64,000 bases of DNA from Ovis canadensis (taxonomy: Eukaryota > Chordata > Mammalia > Artiodactyla > Bovidae): NCBI RefSeq assembly GCF_042477335.2, contig NC_091245.1, positions 113,432,501-113,496,500 on the forward strand, read 5' to 3'. The position numbers and the translations under genes were made by a program. Shown piece by piece: positions 11,101 to 22,760 of the stretch. The stretch's first letter is position 1. Each line of letters starts with the position of its first letter. The notes under the pieces were generated by a model. The model saw nothing but the letters and a program-made list of their open reading frames with translations, made no database searches and was not told the origin of the DNA.

Positions 11101-12477
11101 CTTCTGACCCGCTATAGATGATAGATTGGGGGTTTCAGTGATCCCTTCATCAGATTGCATTTGCTAGAACTCTTACTTGCACCAACTGCGTCAGTGTATT
11201 AAAGAATATGATACAGGATACAGATGGACAACCATATACAGAAATACATCAGGCAAGATCTGGGAGGCTCTCTAGTGCAGAAACTTCTGTCCCTGTAGAG
11301 TTAATGTACATCCTCCTCTTGGTGTTCCAGCTTCCAATCTGGAAGCTTTCTAGACCCCATGCTTTTGGGATTTTATTGAGGCTTCCCTTTCTGATGGATG
11401 GAGCTGAGAATTCCAAGTTTTTAATCATGGCTTGGTCTTTCTTGTGACCAGCCTCAAATATAGTAGTCAAGCAGGAGCCCATTCAGCGTCACTTCCTTAG
11501 AACAGAAGATTCTCCTAGTGCTCTTATCACTTAGGGAATTAAAAGGGTTTTAGGAGTTGTGTGCCAGGAGTCAGGGACAGAGACCAATATGTATATTTTC
11601 TCTTTTCTCACAGCCCACTCACCCTGGTCTTTGGCCACTGACCCCTAATCCATCAAAATGATACACAAGTTCAAAAGTACAAGTTCACGTTACTGGAATC
11701 CAAAGTGGTCATTAAAGATCATTCCTGTCCATCAGCATATTCTATGAGACTGTCTCCCGGGGCAAGACCACTCCGGTTTGCAGGCTTTCATTCCATCTTG
11801 TCAAGGTCCAAAAGCAGGCATGCTCTCAGCAAACATATGGCTTCACCCTTTCAGGCATCTTACATAATTGAGCTGAGGCAATATCATGTCTTGCTCTGAG
11901 CCTCTTTCAAGGTGTTGATGTAACATGGGAGTTTTTCCTTACAATTCATTTATTCTTTACTGTTAACTGCTATTAGTCCTCCTTCTCTCTGTTTATACCC
12001 ACTCTTTTGCCTTTGGAAGGGATATTGGACAATGCTGGGGTGTCCTGCAGGCAGTAGTACTAGTGTGGGCTGTGCCTCCCCATCAGTCCACTTCTGTTCA
12101 GGTGAGCTAAGTTTGCATAGTGCAGAACCAGTGGGCTATCTTAGCCACCAAGCCATATAACTGTCTTCCCTGTTAGCCCCAATTTTGTCAGTAGGTTGAA
12201 TCCTGCCCCAATAGGCTCTTAGTAATTATGACATAAAGATCAGAAACACAGTTGTACTTTTTGGTTAGGATTATGCCTATTTTCAGCTCTAGCTGTAGCC
12301 CTGGTCCTGTGACCACTGCATCAGTAAAGGAGACAAAAAAAATCAAGGTGATGTGGGGAAGAAAGAATGACTAGCATCCTTCCCCACCCCAGTCCCCCAG
12401 ACCCACCAGTAAAACAGAGATACATTGAGCAGGGAGACTCCTTTAGTCCCTCATATTTTGAGTGTAAGCACCCTCTG

Positions 12478-14455
12478 ACTCAGTTCTGTTCAGTCGCTCA
12501 GTCATTAATGACTCTTTGCGACTCCATGGACTGCAGCATGCCAGGCTTCCCTGTCCATCACTAACTCCCAGAGCTTGTTCAAACTCATGGCCATCGAGGC
12601 AATGATGCCATCCAACCATCTCATCCTCTGTCGTCCCCTTCTCCTCCTGCCTTCAAACTTTCCCAGCATCAGGGTCTTTTCCAATGAGTCAGTTCTTCAC
12701 ATCAGTTGGCCAAAGTATTGGAGTTTCAGCTTCAGCATCTGTCCTTCCAGTGAATATTCAGGACTGATTTCCTTTAGGATTGACTGGCTGGATCTCCTTG
12801 CAGTCCAAGGGAATCTCAAGAGCCTTCTCCAACACCACAGTTTGAAAGCATCAATTCTTCAATTCTCAGCTTTCTTTATGGTCCAACTCTCACATCCATA
12901 CATGACTACTGGAAAAACCATAGCTTTGACTAGATGGGCCTTTGTTGGCAAAGTAATCTCTGCTTTTTAATATGCTGTCTAGGTTGGTCATAGTTTTTCT
13001 TCCAAGGAGCAAGCGTCTTTTTCATGGCAGCAGTCACCATCTGCAGTGATTTTGGGGCCCAAGAAAATAAAGTCTCTCATTGTTTCCATTGTTTTCCCAT
13101 CTATTTGCCATGAAGTCATGGGACTGGATGCTACGATCTTAGTTTTTTGAATGTTGAGTTTTAAGCCAACTTTTTCACTCTCCTCTTTCACTTTCATTAA
13201 GAGGCTCTTTAGTTCTTCTTTGCTTTCTGCCATAAAGCTGGTGTCATCTGCATATCTGAGGTTGTTGATATTTTTCCTGGCAATCTTGATTCTAGCTTGT
13301 GCTTCATCCAGCTCGGTATTTTGCATGATATACTCTGCATATAAGTTAAATAAGCAGGGTGACAATATATAGCCTTAACATACTCCTTTCCCAATTTTGA
13401 ACCAGTCTGTTGTTCCAGGTTCAGCTCTAACTGTTGCTTCTTAACCTGCATACAGATTTCTCAGGAGACAGGTAAGGTGGTCTAGTATTTCCATCTCTTG
13501 AAGAATTTTCCTGAGTTTGTTGTGATCCACGCAGTAGAAGGCTTTAGTATAGTAAATGAAACAGAAGTTTTTCTGGAATTCTCTTGCTTTTTCTATGGCC
13601 CAAGGGATGCTGGCAATTTGATATCTGATTCCTCTGCTTTTTCTAAATCCATCTTGAACATCTGGAAGTCCTCAGTTCATGTACTGTTGAAGACTTGCTT
13701 GGAGAATTTTGAGCATTACATTGCTAATATGTGAGATGAGTACAATTGTGTGGTAGTTTGAACATTTTTTGGCATTGCCCTTCTTTGGGATTGGAAGGAA
13801 AACTGGTCTTTTCCAGTCCTGTGGTCACTGCTGAATTTTCCAAATTTGCTGGCATATTGAGTTCAGCCCTTTCAAAGCATCATCTTTTAGGATTTTAAAT
13901 AGCTCAGCTGGAATTCCATCCCCTCAGAGAAGGCAGTGGCACCCCACTCCAGTACTCTTGCCTGGAAAATCCCATGGATGGAGGAGCCTGGTAGGCTGCA
14001 GTCCATGCTAAGGGTCGGACACAACTGAGCAACTTCCCTTTCACTTTTCACTTTCATGCATTGGAGAAGGAAATGGCAAACCACTCCAGTGTTCTTGCCT
14101 GGAGAATCCCAGGGACGGGGGAGCCTGGTGGGCTGCCGTCTATGGGGTCGCACAGAGTTGGACACGACTGAAGTGACTTAGTAGCCACTAGCTTTGTTCA
14201 TAGTGATGCTTCCTAAGGCCCACTTGACTTTGCACTCCAGGGTATCTGGCTCTAAGTGAGTGATTGTGGTTATCTGGGTTATGAAGATCTTTTTTGTATA
14301 GTTCTGTGTATTCTTGCCATCTCTTCTTAATATCTTCTGCTTCTGTTAGGTACATACCATTTCTGTCCTTTATTGTGCCCATCTTTGCATGAACTGTTCC
14401 CTTGGTATCTAATTTTCTTGAAGAGATCTCTAGTCTTTCCCATTCTATTGATTCT
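12478..14455 (-). mobile_element. BovB LINE, reverse transcriptase part, with Bov-A2 inside
   Basis: The minus strand reads SPCLFNLYAEYIMQNTELDE and NNLRYADDTSFMAES, so YADD is intact here. The element runs from the BovB 3' tail (CAGTTCTGTTCAGTCGCTC) back to the NRMGKTRDLF region and is 5' truncated there. A Bov-A2 SINE splits it at 13,925-14,183. Several frameshifts and stops make it inactive. It lies inside the old provirus. Confidence 0.93.
13925..14183 (+). repeat. Bov-A2 SINE within BovB
   Basis: Two Bov-A monomers in tandem (GAGAAGGCAGTGGCACCCC, then GAGAAGGAAATGGCAAACC), joined by CACTTTTCACTTTCATGCA, ending CACGACTGAAGTGACTTAG. Confidence 0.93.
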
Positions 14456-14861
14456 ACTTAGCATGTCTAATTAACGTTGCTTGAAGGGTGGATGTACATG
14501 AACCATGTACATATCATGTTTTACAATATTAGAGAGGGAAAATATTCTCCAGTCAGATCCAGTGTCCATCCCCATAATACAATCAGGTAGACGATACATA
14601 ACCACTTCACATAAAACCTGTTCAAACATACCAATTCTCCTGCCAACTAGTACTGTAATTCCACAAATATTTATGCTCCTAACTGTGGCCTCCACTAGGA
14701 GTTCATCAACAGATTTTGAATTTTCAATACTAGGTAAGGGAAGTGTTCCCCAGCCAGACATAATATCCATTTCCAGGAAACATTCACACAAAGGAGACAC
14801 AGCTTTACATGAATCTTGTTTGGATAGTCCCACTTCTATACTCTTACTGGTGTGCTCACAT

Positions 14862-14990
14862 GTTCAATCCCTGAGTCAGAAAGATCCCCTGGAGGAGGGC
14901 ATGGCAACCCACTCCAGTGCTCTTGCAGGGAGAATCCCATGGACAGAGATAGGGTCCCATAGATTCAGACACAACTGAAGCAATTTAGCA
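14862..14990 (+). repeat. Bov-tA SINE, partial
   Basis: TTCAATCCCTGAGTCAGAAAG, GATCCCCTGGAGGAGGGCATGG and CAGACACAACTGAAGCAA are the part of Bov-tA after the tRNA head. The head itself is missing. Confidence 0.8.
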
Positions 14991-15750
14991 TGCAATCTAA
15001 CTGAAGATGTCATGGTTTCACCAATAGGTTTTGGTACCATAGTGCATGAGGAATCCTATATCGCCTCTATGTGTATATATATAACACCATCTGTGATTGT
15101 TCAATAGTGAACTGTGGGTCCTGTCTTAATGTAAATGTGTCCTTCCACTCAGCAGCATTTAAAACGAAAGACATAGCCCCTAAATTAGTCATTCTCAGCA
15201 TCCGTTGTAATGAAGGTGCTTCAGGAAGCTGATGCTGCTGGGAGACAACCCTTCACACTATACTCCCTGTTTCAGTGGTTTGTTGGCTTTCCCCTCCCCC
15301 CACATTGATGACCTTCTTGCTAACCAGAGGTCTTAGAGGTACTTTATGTTGTCCTGGCATAATTTTTCCCACTGTGGGCAGCCTTGAGGTTAGTGGCTGA
15401 AGTTCAGACCAACCCAAGTCTGAGGCTGGATGAACATCAAGTTCTGACCCAGCACTTTCTTTATTTTAGCTATTACAGATAACGATGACCAAGAGATTAT
15501 ATGTTTAGTGTGCTTTTTATTATATGCAGTTCCTTCTTATTAAATGAGTCAGCTCTTCAGGAGTCAGATTTATTCCCGTCTCTAAATTCCATTAGTAGAG
15601 ACTTGAAGTTTAACACCATGGGTGATCAGGTAGACATCTAGGGGTCAAAGGTTCATCAGACACTACCCTCTTATCCTTTCTCTCCCCAGACCACATGTTT
15701 CCATGAGCCAGGGTGGTTCTAGCAAATCCCACTTCACTGACATGAACTAT

Positions 15751-15935
15751 AATTTGGAAAAACCTCAGTTTTCCCCTTCTTATGTTTTTCTTTCCTGTGA
15801 GTCTCCTTTATTACTCACACAACACTTCATCCTGTCACCAAATATGTGGAAGGTTTTCTCCATACTAATTCCCAGTCTGTGACACCAGCTTGATGTCCTA
15901 CAGTGTAACTCACTTCAGACACTACATAGTGTCAA
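15751..15935 (-). mobile_element. ERVL-like LTR 3' end, right side of the provirus
   Basis: The reversed text matches the 8,130-8,400 LTR end: TGTCACCAAATATGTGGAAGG, GACACCAGCTTGATGTCCTA and the block of TAGTGTC. The rest of this LTR is absent. It stops against an inverted copy of its own end. Confidence 0.6.
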
Positions 15936-16060
15936 ACAGAGAATTACTTGGTGTGGGGGAAAATCTCCACACGTTTGGTGACCAGAGTGATGTGCTGTGT
16001 AAGTAAAGGAGACTCATAAGAAAGGAAACATACAGGGGGAAACACTGGGATTTTCCCTAC
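15936..16060 (+). mobile_element. Inverted copy of the same LTR end
   Basis: GAGAATTACTTGGTGTGGG, CTCCACACGTTTGGTGACCAG and TAAGTAAAGGAGACTCATAAG match the 15,770-15,900 segment in the opposite orientation, so the two form a near-palindrome centred near 15,936. A fossil with rearranged ends. Confidence 0.55.
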
Positions 16061-16439
16061 ATAGAAGAAGGCGAACTAAAGTTTTCCCTTCTTAGCACTT
16101 TCATGCTGTCTCACATTTAATGAGAGTTTTCATAGCACTGCTATGAAGGAAGGGAGGCAGGAGATAGATGGGTCCCAGGCTAAATAGTTTCTCTGCTGTA
16201 GACAGATACTCCAAAACACCAGGAGTGAGAGAGGAGCTGGGCCTTGCCCAGATAAGAGATAAAAGACCACATATTCCTCATTCTTCTTTTTTTTAAAATT
16301 ATTCCTCATTTTTGAAGTCAGAGAACCTCCCCAACTATACCTGTGCAGAAAGGCTCCTTGGAAGTCAAAAAGGGAGGGTCGCCACTCCATAGTAAGTGAT
16401 GTGATGCCTATCACCCATCAGCCTCTTCACTGGAATTCA

Positions 16440-16736
16440 TCTTGGCCAAGGTGTGTGCACGCACACAAGGGAGGACCCTGTCATATACCAAATACGGATT
16501 CAGAACCAGGCAAAGCAAAATGATTGGCCCATAGAAACTTGAAAGAAATGCCCCATAAAGGTGGCTCAGACTACCGCAAGGGTGTCTTTCTCCCTGAGCC
16601 CGCCCATGGGTCTGTCTACATGTACTGTACTTGTTTCCCTCCTAGTAAACACTTCTCTTGTTTCATTACTTTCTGTCTCTTGCGGGATATCACTTCTGCA
16701 CAGCTGATGGGCCAGGGCCTTGTCACTGGCCACAGG
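16440..16736 (+). mobile_element. LTR-like segment, family unassigned
   Basis: CCTAGTAAACACTTCTCTTG and TTTCATTACTTTCTGTCTCTTGC have the look of an LTR polyadenylation and U5 region. A tRNA-Glu-like sequence follows at once. I recall this arrangement from other cetartiodactyl genomes but cannot name the family. The stretch before it (16,061-16,439) shows nothing clear. Confidence 0.4.
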
Positions 16737-16808
16737 TCCCTGGCGGTCTAGTGGCTAGGATTCAGTACACTCAGTGACAAGGCCTGACTTCAGTCTCTGG
16801 CTGGGAAC
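16737..16808 (+). pseudogene. tRNA-Glu-like sequence (SINE head or relic)
   Basis: TCCCTGGCGGTCTAGTGGCT and AGGATTC keep the tRNA-Glu acceptor and D arm. The anticodon stem and T arm have decayed. CTC is still readable at the anticodon place, but U33 is lost. No T-run terminator follows. It is repeat-associated and not a working gene. Confidence 0.6.
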
Positions 16809-17210
16809 CAAAACTCTGCTTCAAGCCACTACAGGCCGAGGCCACCTGAGATAAGATGTGTTAAAGATGTTTTAAAGCGTATAGAGATGAAGAGAGTGAG
16901 CTAAGCAAATTTGACTTGCTTAAGATGGAAGAGTCAATTAACATCAAAAAAGAGTGCACGAGCCTGATAGTCTCAGGCTGTATCTAGTCTTACCAGGACT
17001 ATACCTCATAATCTGAGGAAGCAATAAAGAGTGGAGACCTAAAGACTACACACACTGGAGTGACAGTATGCCTGGAGGGGTTCAGGAAACATCTGTGGAT
17101 GGTAGGCAGAACCCCAAAATGCTTTGTGTAAAATGATTGCTGAGGTCAAATGACCTCATCTTCTCAATGGTGTCAGGGGTGAAGTTATCTGAGGAGGTAA
17201 GAGGTAGAGA
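16809..17210. other. No recognised feature
   Basis: AT-rich sequence between the tRNA-Glu-like relic and the solo LTR. I see no open frame of note and no RNA signal. Confidence 0.4.
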
Positions 17211-17216
17211 CAGTTT

Positions 17217-18470
17217 TGTCGGGTCCAGCCCCGGTGGATACAGGGTAATTTGAAATGGGGACGGAGTCGGCGATTAAAGAGAGATTAATTAGAAATGTAA
17301 AGAGAGATTAGAGAAGAATAATGTAGTGAAAAAATAGAGGAGAAGAGAGACTGATATTTTTTGGTTTACACGGAAAGCTAATAAAGTCTCAAGACAAGAA
17401 ACTTGTACCGTCTACGTTAGGCCACAGGCGCCTGCTTGAATAGCAGAGGGTGCCCTGCCTTGGGCTCCCTCTCGCATGGGTCTTAGAAGTAGACACATGG
17501 GCAAATAGGTAGACATGGAGAGCCTCTGTGTTTCAAGGGATCAGTCTGAAAAAGAGAGGGAGGGAGAGGGAGAAAGAGAGAGAAAGATTCGACAGAGGGG
17601 AGGCCAAGCTTGTGTAAAAACCCCATAACTTTATTTTCAAAAGGAGCTTATATACCCTAAGTTTTACATAATGGAAGATACAGAGTCATGTAGGGGGAGC
17701 AGTCCTGACCCTTATCAATACCAGGCTTTTTTTCTGCATATCTTTCCGTATACAAAAGGTCTCAGGTGATTTACATTATCTTCTGGCCAAAAGGCATGTT
17801 AACATTTTATGGCTCTCTTCCTTAATGAATGTTAATCTCATTTTCCCTGTAGTGTTTTTCTTTAATCTGCATCACCTTCAAAGTACTAAATAAAGCTACA
17901 TCCTTGTAGAACAAAGGCACAGTGGGTTATAACAAAGAAGGTACTTAACTCAAAAGATCTATGTTGCTATTTGTTTTTTTCTATATACCAACTATATCAA
18001 CAAATAAAAGATATGAAAATTTGGCAGCAAGTATTGCTCAACAATGAAACCCTTAATCAGTTTTATTCTAATGATTTTCCCTAGAATTTCTTAAGCTTTC
18101 AGTGCTTCTCCGGTTGGGAGGCTGTAAACAATTCACATGCGCAGTTGTAAAAATCCGGACAGACCAGTCAGGTAAGTTAGAAAGCTATCAGAGGGGTTTA
18201 AGCCAAGACATTCTTTTTAAGTCCAGGAGACTTATTAACTGGAGCTCTAAGTCAATTCCTTTTAGAGGAAGGTGGTGGGGGACAGCCCCTGTTAATGTCA
18301 GAAGCATAAGTGAAAAGCATAATGCAGTAAGGCAGGCAGACTCTGGTTTTGGGGCAGATGCACGAGCAGATCCAGCAAGGCTCCCTTAAGGCCTGACTCA
18401 CCTTTGCCTGTCGGGCCCCTTAACCTCATGACCCTTGCCAGGGTGGGACTCCTCGTGCTGGCTCCTGGCA
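17217..18470 (-). mobile_element. Solo ERV2 (class II) LTR, BTLTR-like
   Basis: On the minus strand the element starts TGCCAGGAGCC and ends GGACCCGACA. The 6-bp repeat CAGTTT flanks it exactly (17,211-17,216 and 18,471-18,476), the duplication length typical of betaretrovirus-like ERVs. A polyadenylation signal AATAAA lies on the minus strand at 17,635-17,630. The text closely matches a cattle LTR I remember. No internal region is next to it, so it is a solo LTR left by recombination. The perfect flanks suggest a fairly young insertion. Confidence 0.8.
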
Positions 18471-18582
18471 CAGTTTGGGTATACCATGTGAGGAAAACAT
18501 TGGGAACTTAAGAGAAAGGTGAGAATATTTCCAAAATAGCAGTGGAGACTTACTTGTGGTTGGATGATACACGTTTCTGGGG

Positions 18583-19537
18583 AACTAGACATGGAACAAC
18601 AGACTGGTTCCAAGTAGGAAAAGGAGTATATCAAGGCTGTATATTGTCACCCTGCTTATTTAACTTATATGCAGAGTACATCATGAGAAACGCTGGGCTG
18701 GATGAAGCACAAGCTGGAATCAAGATTACCGGGAGAAATATCAAAACCTCAGATATGCAGATGACACCACCCTTATGGAAGAAAGTGAAGAGGAACAAAA
18801 GAGCCTCTTGATGAAAGTGAAAGAGGAGAGTGAAAAAGTTGGTTTAAACCTCAACATTCAGAAAACTAAGATCATGGCATCTGGTCCCATCACTTCATGG
18901 GAAATAGATGGGAAACAGTGGCAACAGTGTCAGACTTTATTTTGGGGGGCTCCAAAATCACTGCAGATGGTAATTGCAGCCATGAAATTAAAAGACGCTT
19001 ACTCCTTGGAAGGAAAGTTATGACCAACCTAGACAGCATATTAAAAAGCAGAGATATTACTTTGTCAACAAAGGTCTGTCTAGTCAAGGCTATGGTTTTT
19101 CCAGTGGTCATGTATGGATGTGAGAGTTGGACTGTGAAGAAAGCTGAGTGCCGAAGAATTGATGCTTTTGAACTGTGGTGTTGGAGAAGACTCTTGAGAG
19201 TCCCTTGGCGTGCAAGGAGATCCAACCAGTCCATCCTAAAGGAGACCAGTCCTGGGTGTTCATTGGAAGGACTGAGGCTGAGGCTGAAACTCCAATACTG
19301 TGGCCACCTCATGTGAAGAGTTGGCTCATTAGAAAAGACTCTGATGCTGGGAGGGATTGAGGGCAGGAGGGGAAGGGGATGACAGAGGATGAGATGGCTG
19401 GATGGCATCACCGACTCGATGGACGTGAGTTTGAGTGAACTCCAGGAGTTGGTGATGGACAGGGAGGCCTGGCGTGCTGCAATTCATGGGGTCACAAAGA
19501 GCTGGACACGACTGAACAACTGAACTGAACTGAACCA
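18583..19537 (+). mobile_element. BovB LINE, C-terminal half of the reverse transcriptase
   Basis: Sense BovB from RHGTTDWFQVGKGVYQGCIL to the 3' tail. The nucleotides of YADD are present (TATGCAGATGAC), but a one-base loss before them throws the frame to TSDMQMTPPLW. Later frames give SNQSILKETSPGCSLEGLRL. Inactive; ends in a run of GAACT repeats. Confidence 0.93.
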
Positions 19538-19797
19538 AGAATGGCACCACATTGGCTGACTACTCCAGGAGCTCTAATCTGGCAAGAGCCTAGAGGAGAA
19601 AGTGGATATCGGATAAATAAGCAAAGGTTAAGGAAGTTTAAGGAGCTATGAATAGCAGTGTGAGGGCACCAGGGGAGTAGATGTTTGTGGGCTGAGAATG
19701 TGCTGAGTGTGAAAAGACATAAGAAATGGCTAATGGACTGAATTCTCAGTGGAGAGTCAGAAGTCTATCAGATGAAGTCATATTAACAGAAAATGGC
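19538..19797. other. No recognised feature
   Basis: Single-copy-looking sequence between BovB and a Bov-A2 SINE. Confidence 0.35.
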
Positions 19798-19809
19798 ATA
19801 AATTGGCTT

Positions 19810-20078
19810 GCTGCTGCTGCTAAGTTGCTTCAGTCATGTCTGACTCTGTGTGACCCCATAGACAGAAGCTCACCAGGCTCCCCCGTCCCTGGGATTCTCC
19901 AGGCAAGAACACGAGTGGGTTGCCATTTCCTTCTCCAATGCATGAAAGTGAAAGTGAAATGGAAGTCACTCAGTCGTGTCCAACTCTCAGCGACCCCACA
20001 GACTCAGCCCACCAGGCTCCTCTGTCCATGGGATTTTCCAGGCAAGAGTACTGGAGTGGGGTGCCATTGCCTTCTCTG
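19810..20078 (-). repeat. Bov-A2 SINE with 12-bp target duplication
   Basis: Reverse Bov-A2: GCTGCTGCTGCTAAGTTGC, two TTCCAGGCAAGA-type modules and CCATTGCCTTCTC. ATAAATTGGCTT is present on both sides (19,798-19,809 and 20,079-20,090) without mismatch. Confidence 0.95.
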
Positions 20079-20090
20079 ATAAATTGGCTT

Positions 20091-21325
20091 ACCTATCCTC
20101 AAAATGGCACCATCAGCAACTTGGATTATAGGCTCTGTTGCTGAACAGTAATTGTACTATAGACAAATGTGCTTCTTAGTTTGAGCCAATCAGGGCTACT
20201 CCTGAAGTTAGAGGTAGGATTAATCCTACCTGGACTCGATGGCTGACAAATTCAAGGTTTTGTGAGGTATGCCAAAGGAGATGGGAATGCTGAGGTGGCA
20301 ACCCTCAAACGGTCTTACAGAGGATAAGATGGCAAAAAATGACAAAAACTGGGGGGAAGGATGGCATACACTTTCAGCAACTGGAGCAGATGTTAGGAGA
20401 ATTTCTACTCTAAAGGAGTTTTCCTCTGAGTAGTTCCCACTCTGTGAGGTCAGATGAGACCTAGGACAGCCCAGAACACAGGACCCTCCCCCGTATCCCC
20501 ACAGACCACTGTCAGTGTGGGCTCGTCTCTGATTCTCCTCCCCTGCCAGGATCAGAAGAGACCGCGTCAGTGCCTTTCCCCATGAGCAGCCTCTGAGGAG
20601 GCAGGGCTTTCACACATCGGACCCCAGGGTCAGTGGGTCTCTGAGAGAGCTGCCGGGCTTCACCCTCATCACACCTTATCTGGCTCAGGAGAATCTCTCT
20701 TCATCTGCTCCTCACTACTTTTCACCTGGGTTTCTCCCTACAGCAACTCCTTGGGGGAGCTATCTCCCTGAGTACACAGCGACACTGACATATTTAATCA
20801 CATCATTCTGGGCAGAGGTGGTGGCAATCCTCCAACAAGAAGTTGAAGTTCCCTTTCTGGGTTGCATAACAAAATATTCTTGGCTCTGAAAAGTCATGTC
20901 ACTCCTCCTGCATCTCACCCCTGCCCCACCCTATCCCACTTCCTTTTAAAACTTGACTCTGTCCCTGACTCTTTGCGATCCCATTGCTTAATGTCTTCCA
21001 TCACACCCTTCTCCTCAGGACTCTAATACTTATGTAATTTCAGGACTTGGCAAGAGACAATGGGCAAAGGCTTCTTTGTGGCATGGACACAGGTGGTGGT
21101 GAGGAGGAGGCAAAGGATGTTCTAGAACTAGTTTCCCGTAGAGGAGGCACAGTCTCCGGGAAGAAAATGACACATTAAATTTGCAATCTGGAGGGGAAGC
21201 AGAGTTTTGAAATGAACTTTAATGGCTTCCAGATTTCACTCTCATAACCCTGATGCTAGACAGTGTCTCAAAGAGGCACAGTTGTTTTGATTAACTGCAT
21301 AGAAAATGAAGCAGAGTCAATAAAC
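20091..21325. other. Low-repeat stretch, no gene recognised
   Basis: About 1.2 kb, including a more GC-balanced part (20,460-20,800). I could not match it to a repeat or a protein. No frame above 60 codons is present. It may be unique flank or a diverged gene relic. Confidence 0.4.
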
Positions 21326-22760
21326 TACTAGACTAAGAGAATTCAACAAGGCTGTTGGCTACAAAATGGACACACAAAAATCGATATCATCTACCACATC
21401 AGCAGTAATCCCCTAGGAAACTTAAGAGGACATAACCTACTACTTACAACAGAATAAAAGCCTAAAGTACCTACAACAAACCATAGAACAAATTCACGTC
21501 ATCTTTGTATGGAGAAATATTTTAAATTACTGAAGGACAAGAGGAGAACTATTTAATGAAGACGTCTACATTAGTCACAAATGAAGTAAATTGATAGTAT
21601 AAAGATGACATTTCCCCCCAAATCCTCCTACAAAATCCATGCAGCATCAATATACCAACAGGGTGGCTTTATAACTTGACAACTGATTTTTAAACTTACA
21701 TGAGTACATAAATCTGTGGATAATTAAGGGAATTTTGAAAAAGGAGACTGAGTAGAGACTTACTATACATGATATCAAAAGATAATAGAAAGCCGTAGTA
21801 ATAAAATGGTATTATTCTATCATTGGTATAGGATAGAAATAGCAGCATAAATTAATGAGTTGCTTAATAGATAATCTTGGGTAAAGTGACTTACTGTATA
21901 TTATAAAAAGAAATTTGGATTGTAACTCACATAATTACAAATTTCCAATAGAATAAATATCAAAAAGTGAAAGATTGAACTACAGGCCGAGTAGGAGAAC
22001 AGGCAGAACAGTGCTTTTGCTACCTGGAGGTGTGAAGGGATTTTTTAAATATAAGATCCTAAAAGCACAAAGCACAGAGAAACACAGATAAATCTGAGCA
22101 AATGAAAAGGAAAGACTTCGACACAGCACCACATGGACAGAGTCAACAGCAACAGACAGGGACGAGATATTGCAGCATCTAAAACAAATGAGGGACTAAT
22201 ATTTAGATTCTAGAATATACAAAGACCTTTCTTAAAAAACGGAGATATAATTGACGTGTGAGGAACTTCCTCAACCATAATCTTGCCCCTCAAAAAAATA
22301 AATAAGAAAGCCAACTGGAAACCCAATAGAAAAAAAAAAAATGGGCAAAGACTGTGATTAGTCAATTCACAGAGGGAAAAAACTAGATGGCTAAAAATTT
22401 GAAGAGACGGGGTGAATCTTACTAGTAATTAGAAAAGTAAAAATAAAACTGAGATATCACTTCACATTTTTGAGTGGGAACCATTAGAAAGTTAGTAAGT
22501 TTAACTAAAATATAGAGAAATGGGCATACTCATGTCTTGTTGGGAGAAGTTCAGATAGGTCAGCATAGTGGAAGCAACCTGGAAGTCCTTACGTAACTGT
22601 GTACTCCGTCCGACTCAGCAGTCTTCCTAGCTATGTGCCAGAGACACGAACACGTAGGTCTAGTAGGAAACGTGTACCAGGATATTCAGGATAGGATTGT
22701 ATGTGACAGTGAGAACTGGATGCAATCCGGATGTCTATGCTAAAGTACAGATTAGTGCTT
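21326..22760 (+). repeat. Degenerate L1, ORF2 end and 3' region
   Basis: Readable L1 phrases are AATTCAACAAGGCTGTTGGC, ACAAAATGGACACACAAAAAT, AACTGAGATATCACTTCACA, GGCAAAGACTGTGATTAG and AACCTGGAAGTCC. Strongly decayed and without long frames. Confidence 0.65.

Larger units (their letters stand above)
8130..11612 (-). mobile_element. Old ERVL-like LTR (MER21-like), opened by nested insertions
   Basis: LTR sequence is visible at 8,130-8,415 (GACACCAGCTAGGTGTCCTA, reversed) and again at 11,101-11,612 (CTTCTGACC block, AATCTGGAAGCTTTCTAGA, then CCAATATGTATATTTTC). The text between is an L1 that itself carries a GON7 retrocopy. The family name is from memory and tentative. The neighbouring internal remnant reads on the same strand, so this would be the 3' LTR of a minus-oriented provirus. 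It is ancient and broken. Confidence 0.6.
11613..15750 (-). mobile_element. ERVL-like provirus internal remnant, fossil
   Basis: The sequence lies between two LTR remnants of the same kind. On the minus strand, 14,833-14,471 carries a retroviral protease-like segment with repeated SGWGTLPLPS and YRLPDCIMGMDTGSDW-type phrases. I know these from ERVL-like Pro regions of mammals. The rest (11,613-12,477 and 14,990-15,750) looks like decayed internal DNA in the same orientation. It is interrupted by a large BovB with a Bov-A2 in it and by a Bov-tA piece. Old and multiply broken. Confidence 0.55.

Noticed and set aside
14471-14833. A functional protease gene
   Set aside because: It belongs to a broken, old ERVL-like remnant with several insertions around it.
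20460-20880. A possible relic of a neighbouring immune receptor gene
   Set aside because: The human orthologous area has such genes, but I could not read any exon-like frame here.
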